Source: Aquimarina muelleri DSM 19832 (GTDB lineage: Bacteria > Bacteroidota > Bacteroidia > Flavobacteriales > Flavobacteriaceae). From it: a stretch of DNA of 63,347 bases. How positions within the stretch are numbered: the first letter of the stretch is position 1; each line of letters opens with the position of its first letter. Position numbers and translations under genes: made by a program. Under the pieces are notes generated by a model. The model searched no databases. It was given only the letters and a program-made list of their open reading frames with translations, and had not been told where the DNA came from. The stretch is from positions 1-63,347 of the forward strand of contig NZ_AUML01000036.1 of NCBI RefSeq assembly GCF_000430665.1, read 5' to 3'. This document shows, one piece after another, positions 35,959 through 46,323 of the stretch.

Positions 35959-36951
35959 GTGAATATAGCAGTAGTAATATTAAATTGGAACGGAAAATCT
36001 TTATTAAAGCAATTTTTGCCGTCGGTTATCAAATACTCTAAAGAAGCGACGGTTTACTTAGCAGATAACGCGTCTACAGATGATTCTATATTGTATGTTA
36101 AGGAAAGTTTTCCTGATGTAAAAATTGTTACAAATGAAGTGAACGGTGGTTATGCAAAAGGATATAATGATGCTTTATCCAAAATTGATGCAGATATTTA
36201 TTGTCTTCTTAACAGTGATGTAGAAGTTACTAAAGATTGGCTTACTCCTATATTAAAAAACTTCGAAAACGATAATAACATTGCAGCTATACAACCAAAG
36301 ATATTAGATTATAAAAAAAAGACACATTTTGAGTATGCAGGAGCTGCTGGAGGTTTTATAGATAAACTAGGATACCCATATTGCCGAGGAAGAATTTTCG
36401 ACACACTTGAAGAGGACAATAATCAGTATAATGATACTGTTCCTATTTTTTGGGCCAGTGGAGCCTGTTTGTTTATAAAGAAACAAGTATTTGAAGAAGT
36501 AGGAAAACTAGATGAAGATTTTTTTGCCCATCAAGAAGAGATTGATCTTTGCTGGCGGATACAAAATCGAGGGTATACTATAATATATGAGGGCTCTTCG
36601 ACTGTTTATCACTTAGGTGGTGCTACATTAAATACCATGAATCCTAAAAAAACTTTTCTTAATTTTAGAAACAGTTTATATCTTCTGGTTAAAAATGTTC
36701 CTGGGAATAAAGTTTGGTTTGTAATTCTTTTCAGAATGCTATTAGATGGTCTTGCTGCTTTTAGGTTTTTAACACAAGGAAAATTCTTACATTTTTTTAC
36801 TATATTTAAAGCTCATATAAGTTTTTATTTGAATTTCAGCACTTTAATAAAAAAACGTAAAAAACTTTTAAAAGGAGGGAAATATTACTCCATTTTTTCC
36901 GTTGTATGGCAATATTTTATTTTAAAACATAAACATTTCAAACAATTATAA
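35959..36951 (+). CDS. Glycosyltransferase, family 2
   Basis: The 330-residue protein starts with GTG at 35959 (MNIAVVILNWNGKS). The start is fixed by the conserved VVILNWNG strand, and an overlapping ATG one base upstream is followed by TGA. ADNASTDDS and LNSDVEVT (the DxD-like motif) bind the nucleotide-sugar, and GACLFIKKQVFEEVGKLDE, HQEEIDLCWR is the catalytic end. It is a rhamnosyl- or other GT2-type transferase with a C-terminal membrane-proximal hydrophobic part. It sits in a conserved block holA-HsdR_N-GT2-OmpA. Confidence 0.9.
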   Translation: MNIAVVILNWNGKSLLKQFLPSVIKYSKEATVYLADNASTDDSILYVKESFPDVKIVTNEVNGGYAKGYNDALSKIDADIYCLLNSDVEVTKDWLTPILKNFENDNNIAAIQPKILDYKKKTHFEYAGAAGGFIDKLGYPYCRGRIFDTLEEDNNQYNDTVPIFWASGACLFIKKQVFEEVGKLDEDFFAHQEEIDLCWRIQNRGYTIIYEGSSTVYHLGGATLNTMNPKKTFLNFRNSLYLLVKNVPGNKVWFVILFRMLLDGLAAFRFLTQGKFLHFFTIFKAHISFYLNFSTLIKKRKKLLKGGKYYSIFSVVWQYFILKHKHFKQL

Positions 36952-37002
36952 GGAGATATAATAAATTATTGTTAATGACTAAGTAATACGTCACATTTTT
37001 AA

Positions 37003-37010
37003 TAATTTTG
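37003..37010 (+). promoter_or_regulatory. Candidate -7 element (TAATTTTG)
   Basis: TAATTTTG fits TAnnTTTG and lies 38 nt before the ATG of the OmpA lipoprotein at 37049. No close -33 TTG is present. Confidence 0.4.
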
Positions 37011-37048
37011 AGTTATATAACCAAAATAAGACTAAAACAAATTTTCTA

Positions 37049-37915
37049 ATGAAAAAAGTAATGATTATTGGGGCTTCCCTTGCAATTCTATTATCTTCAT
37101 GTGTATCACAGAAGAAATTTTCAGAATTAGAGGCCAAACAAAAAGAGACTAAAGATTTATTAAACACCGCAACGGTTAAGTTAAATAGCTGCCTTGAGGA
37201 AAAAGCAAGTTCAACTTCGCAGCTTAAAGTGCTTCAAGATCAAGTATCGAATTTAAAAAATCAAAATTCTGCTTTATTAAATAATGTAGGTAATTTAGCC
37301 ACACTATCTACTAAAGAGGCTGAGAATTTAGAAAAATCTTTAGAAAGCATTAAAGAAAAAGATTTGAAAATAAAAACAATGCAAGATGCATTGACTAAAA
37401 AAGATTCTGTAACTCTTGCGTTAGTAACAAGTCTTAAAGGAGCTTTAGGAAATCTTGCTGATGAAGATATTCAAGTTAATGTAGAAAAAGGAGTGGTATA
37501 CGTTTCTATTTCAGACAAGCTTCTTTTTACTAGTGGCAGTTACAATGTTACCTCTAGAGCTCGCGAAGTATTAGGTAAAGTAGCAAAAGTAGTTAACGAT
37601 AAACCAGATATCGAATTCTTAGTAGAAGGACACACCGATAATGTGCCTATTAAAAACAAAGTTCTTTTAGACAACTGGGATTTAAGTGTAAAAAGAGCCA
37701 CTTCTGTAGTTAGGGTTTTACAAAAAGATTTTAAAGTAGATCCTAAGCGTATGACAGCAGCAGGAAGAAGTTATTATATTCCTGTATCTGACAATAGTAC
37801 TTCAGAAAACCGTGCTAAAAATAGACGTACAAGAATCGTTGTTTTACCTAAATTAGATCAATTTTATAATATGATCGAGGATGGTATGAAAAAAGCTTCT
37901 CAAGGAGGTAACTAA
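37049..37915 (+). CDS. OmpA family lipoprotein with coiled coil
   Basis: The 288-residue protein has a lipobox (LLSSC, Cys18). A coiled coil follows at about 25-120, rich in Glu, Lys, Gln and Leu. The C-terminal OmpA domain has LLFTSGSYNVTSRA, VEGHTDNVPIKN, LSVKRATSVVRVL and NRRTRIVV. It is anchored in the outer membrane and binds peptidoglycan. It probably acts as an envelope spacer. It follows GT2 in the conserved holA block and ends before the terminator at 37940-37970. Confidence 0.9.
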   Translation: MKKVMIIGASLAILLSSCVSQKKFSELEAKQKETKDLLNTATVKLNSCLEEKASSTSQLKVLQDQVSNLKNQNSALLNNVGNLATLSTKEAENLEKSLESIKEKDLKIKTMQDALTKKDSVTLALVTSLKGALGNLADEDIQVNVEKGVVYVSISDKLLFTSGSYNVTSRAREVLGKVAKVVNDKPDIEFLVEGHTDNVPIKNKVLLDNWDLSVKRATSVVRVLQKDFKVDPKRMTAAGRSYYIPVSDNSTSENRAKNRRTRIVVLPKLDQFYNMIEDGMKKASQGGN

Positions 37916-37939
37916 ATTATAATCAACTATTATAGTATG

Positions 37940-37970
37940 AAAAGGGTCATTATTTAATGGCCCTTTTTTT
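37940..37970 (+). terminator. Rho-independent terminator
   Basis: AAAAGGGTCATT (37940-37951) pairs, with one wobble, with AATGGCCCTTTT (37956-37967) over a 4-nt loop, followed by T's. Confidence 0.85.
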
Positions 37971-37998
37971 TATTATACATTTTATTGCTATTAAGTTT

Positions 37999-38026
37999 TT
38001 GTGTTAATAAAATACTAATATCTTTG
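37999..38026 (+). promoter_or_regulatory. Strong candidate promoter (TTG-N17-TATCTTTG)
   Basis: TATCTTTG at 38019-38026 is an exact -7 consensus, and TTG at 37999-38001 lies 17 nt upstream. The ATG at 38065 is 38 nt downstream. This is the best promoter match in the window. Confidence 0.7.
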
Positions 38027-38064
38027 CGCATTCAAAAAAAAACCAAATCTTAAAATTAAAAAAA

Positions 38065-40155
38065 ATGAAAAAACTCATACTTACAACAATGTTTCTTTGT
38101 AGTATAGTATCTGTGAAATCACAATCCTATATGGGATTTCTAACCGATAACTATAGTGGTGTACATAGTGTCATTAATAACCCAGCAAATATTGTTGATT
38201 CTAGATTTAAAACCGATATTAATTTGGTTGGGGTTAGTGCTTTTGCTGCCAATGATTATTATGCTGTAAATTTCAATGATATCTTTGATGATAATTATGA
38301 TATTGAAGATGACGCTAAAAAATTTCCTAAAGAAAAAAATAACATCTTAGGAAATATAGATATTCTTGGTCCATCTTTTATGTTTAACATTAATGAAAAA
38401 AGCTCTATCGCTATCTCTACAAGAGCAAGAACTTTTTACAACATAAGTGAAATTAATGGCCGAACTTTTGAAAACGTAACTAATGATTTTAATGAAAATC
38501 AAGATTTTGCAATAAACGAAGGAGATTTATTTTCAAGCGTTCATGCTTGGGCAGAACTTGGTGTATCTTATGCCAGAGTTATAATGAATAAAGAACAGCA
38601 TTTCCTTAAAGGAGGAGCAACTATTAAATACCTACAAGGGCTTGGTAATGCGTATAGTGCAGGTAAGAATGTTAATTTAAATTATGATGCTGATGGTTCT
38701 TTATTACCTTCAGGAGATAGAGTTGGTAGTGTACAAACTACAGGAGAAGTTTCTTATGGATATAGTTCTAATTTAGAAGATGATATCGATGAGTTTGAAA
38801 TGATTAACTCTGCTAATGGAATTGGTCTAGATTTAGGATTTGTATATGAATGGAGACCTGATTATGAAGAGTATACCTCTACAGATAGTAAAGGAAACTC
38901 TTATATGCCTAAAGACATAAATAAATATAAATTTAAATTTGGAATATCGCTTACTGATCTTGGATCTATAAATTATAAAGATGGTAAAGAAGAAAGGTAT
39001 GACATCACTAACACATTAAATGAAAATACTTTTAATGATATTGAAATTGATGAATTAGAAAAATTCTATACTGTTTTACCTTCTGCTGAAACAAATACAG
39101 CAATATTACCTACTGCTTTGCATATAAACGCTGACTGGAATATAAATCAAAAATTCTATGTTAATTTAAATGGAGATTTATCTTTAACGGCAAAAAATAA
39201 AATAAATAGAAGTAGAATTGCAAATGTTGTATCCTTAACTCCTCGTTTCGAAAGCAAATGGTTTAGCTTTTATTCTCCTTTGAGTATGGTACAGCATAGT
39301 GGTTTTCAATGGGGAGCAGGACTTAGAGCTGGTCCATTTTATGTAGGTTCTGGATCTGTATTATCTGCATTAATCGGAAGTGAAATGAAAGCTGCAGATG
39401 TATATGTAGGTCTTAAAGTACCTGTGTATCAATCCAAACCTAAAGACAAAGATGAAGATGGTGTTTTAGACAAAGTTGACGAATGCCCAGATGTTAAAGG
39501 CCCTGAAGAAAATTTTGGTTGTCCTTGGCCTGATACCGATGGAGATACAATATTAGATAAAGATGATAACTGTCCTGAAGAAGCTGGAGAAGTAGATAAT
39601 GGTGGTTGTCCTTGGCCTGATACCGATGGAGATACGATATTAGATAAAGATGATAATTGTCCAGATGTTGCAGGTCCTATAGATAATGGTGGTTGCCCTT
39701 GGCCTGATACCGATGGGGATAGTGTATTGGATAAAGATGATAATTGCCCAGATATAGCTGGAACTGTTGCCAATAATGGCTGTCCAGAAGTTACCGAAGA
39801 AATTCAAAAAACACTTAATAATTATGCTAAAACTATTCTTTTTGATTTAGGAAAATCTTCCATAAAAAAAGAATCTAACCAAGCACTTGGTGATATTATT
39901 AATATTTTAAACGAATACCCTACTGCTAAGTTTACAGTAGAAGGTCATACAGACAGTGCTGGTAGTAACACCCTTAACCAAAGGCTATCTGACTCCAGAG
40001 CAAATTCTGTAAAAAACTATTTAGTAGAAAATGGTGTAGATAAGTTTAGACTATCTGCAATAGGATATGGTGAAGACAGACCAATTGCTACTAATAAAAC
40101 TAAAGCAGGAAGAGCCCAAAACCGAAGAGTAGAAATAAATTTAGTTATAGAATAA
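38065..40155 (+). CDS. DUF5723/OmpA outer-membrane protein with TSP3 calcium repeats
   Basis: The 696-residue protein has a signal peptide (about 1-19, VSVKSQ). The DUF5723-type barrel is at about 20-455. Four thrombospondin type 3 repeats lie at about 460-575, each like [15 protein letters not shown] and spaced by 29 residues. The C-terminal OmpA domain has [11 protein letters not shown] and NRRVEINL. The Asp-rich repeats bind Ca2+ and form a stiff linker to the peptidoglycan-binding domain. It has a strong promoter at 37999-38026. The role is envelope architecture. Confidence 0.9.
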   Translation: MKKLILTTMFLCSIVSVKSQSYMGFLTDNYSGVHSVINNPANIVDSRFKTDINLVGVSAFAANDYYAVNFNDIFDDNYDIEDDAKKFPKEKNNILGNIDILGPSFMFNINEKSSIAISTRARTFYNISEINGRTFENVTNDFNENQDFAINEGDLFSSVHAWAELGVSYARVIMNKEQHFLKGGATIKYLQGLGNAYSAGKNVNLNYDADGSLLPSGDRVGSVQTTGEVSYGYSSNLEDDIDEFEMINSANGIGLDLGFVYEWRPDYEEYTSTDSKGNSYMPKDINKYKFKFGISLTDLGSINYKDGKEERYDITNTLNENTFNDIEIDELEKFYTVLPSAETNTAILPTALHINADWNINQKFYVNLNGDLSLTAKNKINRSRIANVVSLTPRFESKWFSFYSPLSMVQHSGFQWGAGLRAGPFYVGSGSVLSALIGSEMKAADVYVGLKVPVYQSKPKDKDEDGVLDKVDECPDVKGPEENFGCPWPDTDGDTILDKDDNCPEEAGEVDNGGCPWPDTDGDTILDKDDNCPDVAGPIDNGGCPWPDTDGDSVLDKDDNCPDIAGTVANNGCPEVTEEIQKTLNNYAKTILFDLGKSSIKKESNQALGDIINILNEYPTAKFTVEGHTDSAGSNTLNQRLSDSRANSVKNYLVENGVDKFRLSAIGYGEDRPIATNKTKAGRAQNRRVEINLVIE
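39520..39780 (+). repeat. 87-bp coding tandem repeats (TSP3 units)
   Basis: The word CTTGGCCTGATACCGATGG recurs at 39524, 39611 and 39698, exactly 87 bp apart (29 codons). The copies are nearly identical at DNA level, which suggests recent duplication or gene conversion inside the OmpA gene. Confidence 0.9.
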
Positions 40156-40530
40156 GACTTATATTTCTTAATCTATTAATCTGAGTTTCGATTAATATTT
40201 GAATGCACCACAAAAACCGCCGATTTGAGTTATTTTTCATGTTAAAATGGAGATAAATTCTATCGATAATAGGTTTTTAGTACTGAAATACTGGTTTTCG
40301 ATACAAAATTCTTAACAGAATTTTACTGAAACTTTTAGGTTAATCGAACTTCAAGTTATTAAAAACAAATAAATCCTTGAGAAGTGTTTCTCAAGGATTT
40401 ATTTGTTTTTATAATATACTGGTATTATAATATTGAATAATCAACACTAAATTAGGATGACTTTTTTAGAAGAAATATAAAGTCAACCCTGTAAATTTGT
40501 TAAAGATCTCTATAGTCTTAATAAAAATCA
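40156..40530. other. Intergenic region with a strong terminator
   Basis: It contains the 23-bp terminator at 40361-40410. No coding frame is supported. Before the terminator are words such as TTTCGAT and AATCGAA, with no fold that is recognised. Confidence 0.5.
40361..40410. terminator. Very strong bidirectional terminator (23-bp stem)
   Basis: A 23-bp perfect stem (40361-40383/40388-40410) has a 4-nt GTGT loop, starts with A5 and ends with T5. It separates the OmpA gene from the convergent Sua5-like gene. Confidence 0.93.
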
Positions 40531-41151
40531 TCAAATAATATCTATATCACCTTTTCCTTCTCTTATAAGGACAGGTTCTCCACTGGTTAAATCTATAATT
40601 GTAGAAGGCATGTTATCTCCATATCCCCCATCTACAACCATATTTACCAGATTGTCCCATTTTTCTAATATTAATTCTGGATCGGTTGTATACTCTATCA
40701 CTTCATCTTCATCATAAATAGAAGTCGATACTATTGGATTTCCTAATTCTTCAACTATAGCAATGCATATATTATTATCTGGAACACGAATACCAACTGT
40801 TTTCCTCTTTTTAAAAACCGTTGGTAAATTATTATTGCCTGGCAAAATAAAGGTATAGGGTCCTGGTAATGATCTTTTCAATAATTTAAATGTTGCATTA
40901 TCTATCTGTTTTACATAATCAGATAGATTACTTAGATCCTTACATATAAAAGAAAAATTAGCTTTGGCTAGCTTCACTCCTTTAATTTGAGCTATACGCT
41001 CTAGGGCTCTATTATTAGTTATATCACAACCTAACCCATAAACAGTATCTGTGGGATAAATAACCAGCCCTCCATTACGTAAACAAGTAACTACTCTTTT
41101 TACGTCTTTAGGATTAGGATTTTGGTTATATAGTTTTACAAACTCTGCCAT
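40531..41151 (-). CDS. Sua5/YciO/YrdC family protein
   Basis: The 206-residue protein has the YrdC fold: GGLVIYPTDTVYGLGCDI, FKLLKRSLPGPYTFILPG, VGIRVPDN, and STIIDLTSGEPVLIREG. Members make threonylcarbamoyl-AMP for the t6A modification of tRNA. The usual K-R-P-x-x-(K/R)-P motif region reads KGVKLAKANFSF here, closer to the YciO branch, so the TsaC activity is not certain. It lies 52 bp after pcrA on the same strand. Confidence 0.85.
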   Translation of the reverse strand: MAEFVKLYNQNPNPKDVKRVVTCLRNGGLVIYPTDTVYGLGCDITNNRALERIAQIKGVKLAKANFSFICKDLSNLSDYVKQIDNATFKLLKRSLPGPYTFILPGNNNLPTVFKKRKTVGIRVPDNNICIAIVEELGNPIVSTSIYDEDEVIEYTTDPELILEKWDNLVNMVVDGGYGDNMPSTIIDLTSGEPVLIREGKGDIDII

Positions 41152-41203
41152 ATAAATAATTATGAATTAAAGATAGTGCTAAATATAACATAAAATTAGG
41201 ATG

Positions 41204-43531
41204 CTATATAATTTTTAGTTTAGCAAACCTGAGTAATAATTTCTTCATTCCACCTTTCTCAAAAAGAATTTCGGCTTTCCGATCCTGTCCAACTCCTTCA
41301 ATTTTAAGAATTTTTCCTCTACCAAATCGCATGTGCTCTACAGCTATTCCTGCTATTAAATCTCCATCAAAAAGATTTGTAGTATTTTCTCCTGTAGTAC
41401 CATCAGTAACTGGTCTAAGTTTTCTTAATTTACGTAACTGCTCTTCTGTTGGTTTATGTGCTAATGGTGGTGCTCCAGTAACTGGTTTTTTAAGCCTTAG
41501 CTTACTTTTATCTACCTCTCCAAAAATATCAGAATCAATTAATGGTTTATATCTATAACCATCTACAGGGGTCATATATTCTAGATATTGTTCATCTATT
41601 TCTTCTATAAATCTGCTGGGCTCTGCATCAACTAATTTACCCCATCGATAACGAGATTGTGTATAGGTAAGATACGCCTGTTTTTCTGCACGAGTTAATG
41701 CTACATAAAACAAACGTCGTTCTTCTTCTAATTCACTTCGGGTATTCATACTCATCCCTGATGGAAAAAGATCTTCTTCCATCCCTACGATATAGACATA
41801 AGGAAACTCCAATCCCTTTGCTAAATGAATTGTCATTAGTGCTACTCTATCATCATCTCCTGTATCTTGATCCAAATCTGTGGCCAACGCTACATCTTCT
41901 AAGAATTCTGCTAAAGACCCTCTAACATCTGCTACTTCTTTTTGCCCTTCTACAAAATCCCGTATACCATTAAGCAACTCTTCTATGTTTTCAATTCTGG
42001 CTATTCCTTCTGGAGTTCCATCTTTTTTAAGTTCTTGTAACAGCCCTGTTTTTTTAGCAACAACTTCTGCTAATATAAATGCATCCGAAGTTTCGTTTGT
42101 TACTTGAAAACTCTTGATCATTGTAATAAAGTTTTCTAGCCTAGTTTTAGTTCCACTATTAATTTTTAAATTAATTCGATCTAGATTCTCTATCACTTCA
42201 AAGATAGAACGATCATAATGGTTTGCAGCTACTACTAACTTATCCACCGTCGTACCTCCAATTCCTCTTGCTGGATAATTAATTACTCTTTTTAGTGCTT
42301 CTTCATCTTTAGGGTTAATCACTAATCGCAAATATGCCAATACGTCTTTAATTTCTTTTCTTTGATAAAAAGATAGTCCACCATAAATTCTATACTTTAT
42401 GTCTCGTTTACGTAAAGCATCTTCAATTGCTCTGGACTGAGCATTAGTTCTGTATAATATTGCAAACTTACCATTCCCTAGTTGGTGTTGCATTTGGTTT
42501 TCAAAAATAGAACTTGCCACAAATCTTCCTTCATCTCCATCGGTTATTAAACGATTTACAATAATTTTAGGACCATCATTGTTTGCTGTCCAAACTACTT
42601 TATCTAGCTTAGTTTTATTTTTATCAATAATAGAATTTGCTGCTTCAACAATATTTTTCGTAGATCTATAATTTTGTTCTAATCGGTATTGCTGTACATT
42701 ATCATAATCTTTTTGAAAATTAAGAATGTTATTGATATTTGCTCCACGAAAAGCATATATACTTTGTGCATCATCCCCTACCACGCAAATATTTTGAAAT
42801 TTATCAGACAATGCTCTTACAATAAGATACTGTGAATGGTTTGTATCCTGATACTCATCTACTAATATATACCTAAAACGGTTTTGATATTTAGCAAGAA
42901 CTTCAGGAAAACGATTTAATAGTTCATTGGTTTTTAATAATAAATCATCGAAATCCATTGCACCAGCCTTAAAACATCTATCTACATAGTGTTCATAAAT
43001 CTCTCCCATACGTGGACGTTTTGCCATTGCATCAGCTTCTACCAGATCTGCATTCTGAAAATATGCTTTTACTGTTATCAAACTGTTTTTATAAGAAGAA
43101 ATACGAGAATATACTTGCTTATATTTGTATATATCTTTATCTAAACCCATCTCTTTGATTATAGAAGCTATTAATCGTTGAGAATCCTGAGTATCATAGA
43201 TAGTAAAGTTAGAAGGATACCCTAGTTTATCTGCTTCAAACCGTAATATTTTAGCAAAAATTGAATGAAAAGTTCCCATCCATAGGTTCTTAGCTTCGCT
43301 AGGCCCTACAATACTTGCAATACGCTTTTTCATTTCGCGAGCTGCCTTATTAGTAAATGTTAAAGACAGTATATTAAAGGAATCTACACCTTTATGCATT
43401 AAATAGGCAATACGATAGGTAAGTACACGAGTTTTACCAGAACCGGCACCAGCAATCACAATCATTGGCCCATCTATCTGAAGTACTGGAGCTCTTTGCG
43501 CATCATTTAGCTCTGCTATATATTCTTCCAA
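41204..43531 (-). CDS. pcrA: UvrD/PcrA-type DNA helicase
   Basis: The 775-residue superfamily 1A helicase has Walker A GAGSGKT at about residue 28, the Q-motif (LNDAQRAPV), DExx box VDEYQDTNHSQY, GDDAQSIYAFRGA, YRSTKNI and VALTRAEKQAYL (motif VI). A C-terminal Tudor-like domain follows (VEHMRFGRGKILKIEG). It unwinds 3'-5' in repair and rolling-circle replication. Length and motifs fit PcrA/UvrD rather than RecB. It may be co-transcribed with the Sua5-like gene. Confidence 0.92.
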   Translation of the reverse strand: MEEYIAELNDAQRAPVLQIDGPMIVIAGAGSGKTRVLTYRIAYLMHKGVDSFNILSLTFTNKAAREMKKRIASIVGPSEAKNLWMGTFHSIFAKILRFEADKLGYPSNFTIYDTQDSQRLIASIIKEMGLDKDIYKYKQVYSRISSYKNSLITVKAYFQNADLVEADAMAKRPRMGEIYEHYVDRCFKAGAMDFDDLLLKTNELLNRFPEVLAKYQNRFRYILVDEYQDTNHSQYLIVRALSDKFQNICVVGDDAQSIYAFRGANINNILNFQKDYDNVQQYRLEQNYRSTKNIVEAANSIIDKNKTKLDKVVWTANNDGPKIIVNRLITDGDEGRFVASSIFENQMQHQLGNGKFAILYRTNAQSRAIEDALRKRDIKYRIYGGLSFYQRKEIKDVLAYLRLVINPKDEEALKRVINYPARGIGGTTVDKLVVAANHYDRSIFEVIENLDRINLKINSGTKTRLENFITMIKSFQVTNETSDAFILAEVVAKKTGLLQELKKDGTPEGIARIENIEELLNGIRDFVEGQKEVADVRGSLAEFLEDVALATDLDQDTGDDDRVALMTIHLAKGLEFPYVYIVGMEEDLFPSGMSMNTRSELEEERRLFYVALTRAEKQAYLTYTQSRYRWGKLVDAEPSRFIEEIDEQYLEYMTPVDGYRYKPLIDSDIFGEVDKSKLRLKKPVTGAPPLAHKPTEEQLRKLRKLRPVTDGTTGENTTNLFDGDLIAGIAVEHMRFGRGKILKIEGVGQDRKAEILFEKGGMKKLLLRFAKLKII

Positions 43532-43637
43532 AGTAGTAAAGTTTTAAAAGCGAAATTTAAGGAAAGAACTACGGTTATAAAAACAACTACACAGTTTCTT
43601 TTAAACCAATTATTAACTATTCTCTTTTTTTGCTATA

Positions 43638-43680
43638 AATCAATAACCTCGTACAATTAAACTCCATAATGGGGATTAAA
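43638..43680 (+). repeat. Dispersed hairpin repeat, copy 5 (internal deletion)
   Basis: AATCAATAACCTCG is joined directly to ACAATTAAACTCC and ATAATGGGGATTAAAA. The ends are kept and the middle, with the first two hairpins, is lost. CCAtaaTGG keeps the last stem with compensatory bases. Confidence 0.72.
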
Positions 43681-43749
43681 ATGATACTACGTATAAATTT
43701 AAATATTATTTATAAGCATAACTCAATTTAAAAAATAGTACCTATATAA

Positions 43750-43802
43750 AATATCTCTTTAAGTACAATAAGAGATAAAATTATTGTACTTAAAGAGATA
43801 TT
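43750..43802. terminator. 22-bp inverted repeat, probable terminator
   Basis: A 22-bp perfect stem (43750-43771/43781-43802) with a 9-nt loop follows the minus-strand PHP gene that ends at 43831. The U-tract is weak. It is A+T-rich and could also be an RNA-stability element. Confidence 0.65.
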
Positions 43803-43830
43803 GTTTAAACTCTTAATAATTGATAAAGTA

Positions 43831-46059
43831 TTATTCTTTTATAATTTTTTTGGTTATCAATTCCTTATTGGTAGTAATAGCAATAACATAAGTACCTTTT
43901 TCTAATCTTGATGTGTTGATTATGTGCATGCTATCGTTTATATTCTTTTTATAAACAACTAATTGTCCTTGTAAATTATAAATCCTTATTGCTGCAATAT
44001 CTTGGTCAGAAACCTTAACAATTATTGTATCATCAAATGGATTAGGATATAAAACGCTTTGTGAATCTATATCTGCATTTTTCTGCTCCAAATGATGATG
44101 ATCATCATTCAAGCTTATTAAATTTTCTTTTGCAGGGGATAAAACTGGAAGTTTAAGTAGTTCAAAAGGCGGAGAAGTAACAGTAGAATAGTCTATTACC
44201 AATAATGGGGCTTGGGATGGTGATCCATCATAAGACTCTGCAGTTCTTCTTCCTTTACCAGTAATCACAAATGTAAGTGCGCTAGAAATACCCCAACCTG
44301 GCTGATTGATTACTTCTTGTACTATATCCTTAAGCTCTGGTGTTCTTTGTTTGTTTCCTGTTTCTCCTACAGTATCCCATTTTTCTACAGACCACTTCAT
44401 TTTAGCTTGTGTTAAATCTCTTTTAGAAATATTTTGAGAATCAAAAGAGGTTGAATTTGCTGATAACTCTCCTTTGATTACTAAATCAGTAGATTTTCTA
44501 TCTGTTTCATCTGTTGTAAACTGTACATACGCTGAATTAATAATGGCTCCTTTAGGAATGCTTACATCTTTAAATCTAATACCTACTTTTTGATTTCCAT
44601 TCAAAAATCCGTCATTTACCAATTCCAGATCAGAGCTTTTTCTGTACATTATTCCTGTCCACCCTTGCTCTGCGTCATCATTTTTATCTTTGACTCTTAA
44701 GTTTGAGAGAATCGAAGAAGAGTCCGAAACTTTTATATTTACAGGTGTAGAAACTCCAAACATACCTTGGTCATCAATTGCTTTTACTATTAATTGATAA
44801 TCTCCCGAACCTACATTAGCCCATGTAAATCTATAGGGGCTTGATAATACTTCTCCTATCTTTTGTACACCATTATAGAAATCTACTCTACTTATAGAAC
44901 CATCTGTATCTTTAGCATTTGCAGATAATGTTATTGTTGTTCCATTAGAAAATAAGCTACCTGCTTCTGGACTTGTAAGTGATACTATTGGAGGTGTATT
45001 TCCTATATTTCCTTCTATGAAAATTGGAGATGAAATAGCTTCATCACCATCTTCCTGAGTTACTTTAACATAATAACTATCATTATTAGAAGATGTTATA
45101 ACATAAGAGATATCTACATTTGTAACATTAACATCCCAATGGAATAATAAAATACCGTTTCTGTATAACTCTGCTTTAGTAAAAATTTCATTTTCTGTGT
45201 CAAAAGCTTTTATATTAATTTTGTTTTCACTTCTTCCAGAAACAGTAGATCCCATCTCATTACCATCAAGAGTAAATGACAACGCTATACTCCTATCCTC
45301 TGTAGAGAAAAATCTTTTAGCTTTTAAAGATTCATAAAGATCATCTCGTGTTAGTGATTTAGCTAAAATTGCAGTAGCCATATCTGTTTCACCCCATTCC
45401 CTTTGGTGATGATCATGAGATCCTGCAGCTCCTATTTTCCATCCTCTAGAAATTGCTTCGTCATAAAAACTTCTATTTTGATCTTCTTTAAAATACCCAT
45501 CATTGTAATAAAACTTATCAAATCCAGTACCCTTATTCCATAATTCCATACCTACAAATTTATCTGTAGGAACAGTTTCAAAATGCTCAAATTCTAAACT
45601 AATATCATTTTCTCTTCCTGGGTGATTAAAAAAAGCTATGCCTTCTCTTTTTTCTAACCAGGATGTAATATCTGAAAAAGAAAAATCAGAAAGTACGTTA
45701 GTAAAATCCTCTGTGTTTATAATACTAATGTGCCCATAAACTAAACTACTTGTCCATTCAAATCCCCAAAAAGTAACAAATTCAGAATTTACATTATTTG
45801 CATTAGCACTATTTTTTAATGTATTCCATCTATCTGCTGTTAATAAGATACCATGTTCTGATAATCCCATAAAATCAAGCCCCGCAACATTTCTAGCATG
45901 TGTATACGCTTCTGTAGGTGTCCCTTTTCCATCTGATAAACCTGTATGATTATGTAAATGCCCATAATATACATTCCATTCTCCTGTAGATGGATGCTTT
46001 TGTGCAAAAAATGAACCTGCAAATAATAACATTAATATAAGAGTAATAGTACTTTTCAT
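43831..46059 (-). CDS. Secreted PHP-domain phosphoesterase with Ig-like and type IX sorting domains
   Basis: The 742-residue protein has a signal peptide (about 1-19, GSFFAQ). The PHP-type metal-dependent phosphoesterase (CehA/McbA-like, about 25-250) has YYGHLHNHTGLSDGKG, DFMGLSEHG, FFNHPGREND and AGSHDHHQ. An Ig-like domain follows at about 355-445 (PPIVSLTSPEAGSLFSNG), then a DNRLRE-like domain and a type IX secretion sorting domain at the C-terminus (YPNPFDDTIIVKV, YNLQGQLV, KKIIKE). It would be exported by the type IX system. Substrates are phosphomonoesters or diesters of unknown identity. It is transcribed divergently from the small hypothetical gene. Confidence 0.88.
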   Translation of the reverse strand: MKSTITLILMLLFAGSFFAQKHPSTGEWNVYYGHLHNHTGLSDGKGTPTEAYTHARNVAGLDFMGLSEHGILLTADRWNTLKNSANANNVNSEFVTFWGFEWTSSLVYGHISIINTEDFTNVLSDFSFSDITSWLEKREGIAFFNHPGRENDISLEFEHFETVPTDKFVGMELWNKGTGFDKFYYNDGYFKEDQNRSFYDEAISRGWKIGAAGSHDHHQREWGETDMATAILAKSLTRDDLYESLKAKRFFSTEDRSIALSFTLDGNEMGSTVSGRSENKINIKAFDTENEIFTKAELYRNGILLFHWDVNVTNVDISYVITSSNNDSYYVKVTQEDGDEAISSPIFIEGNIGNTPPIVSLTSPEAGSLFSNGTTITLSANAKDTDGSISRVDFYNGVQKIGEVLSSPYRFTWANVGSGDYQLIVKAIDDQGMFGVSTPVNIKVSDSSSILSNLRVKDKNDDAEQGWTGIMYRKSSDLELVNDGFLNGNQKVGIRFKDVSIPKGAIINSAYVQFTTDETDRKSTDLVIKGELSANSTSFDSQNISKRDLTQAKMKWSVEKWDTVGETGNKQRTPELKDIVQEVINQPGWGISSALTFVITGKGRRTAESYDGSPSQAPLLVIDYSTVTSPPFELLKLPVLSPAKENLISLNDDHHHLEQKNADIDSQSVLYPNPFDDTIIVKVSDQDIAAIRIYNLQGQLVVYKKNINDSMHIINTSRLEKGTYVIAITTNKELITKKIIKE

Positions 46060-46323
46060 AATTTTAAGTTTGGTTAATTAAAATATGAGTACAAATTAAG
46101 GCTATAATGTTATCTTAAGGTTCTATATAAATTATCTAAAAGTTTAGTTTTTATAGTCCGTCACCCTCTTTGTTAATATCTTATGTTTTCTACACCACCA
46201 AATACTTAAAATTCCTACATTATTAATTTTTAAACAAAAAATATAGACAAAAAGCAATTTTTAAAGATAAAAATCATATTTTTAGCAAAACAAGAAAACA
46301 AAACTTAACTAAACTCGATACTT

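Noticed and set aside
39429..39773. Antisense frame and regular spacing resembling a repeat array
   Set aside because: The 87-bp periodicity is coding (TSP3 units of the OmpA protein), units are not separated by unique spacers, and there is no cas gene, so not a CRISPR array.
41204..43531. Defence-type helicase
   Set aside because: Motifs and length fit the housekeeping PcrA/UvrD helicase; no associated nuclease or defence gene nearby.
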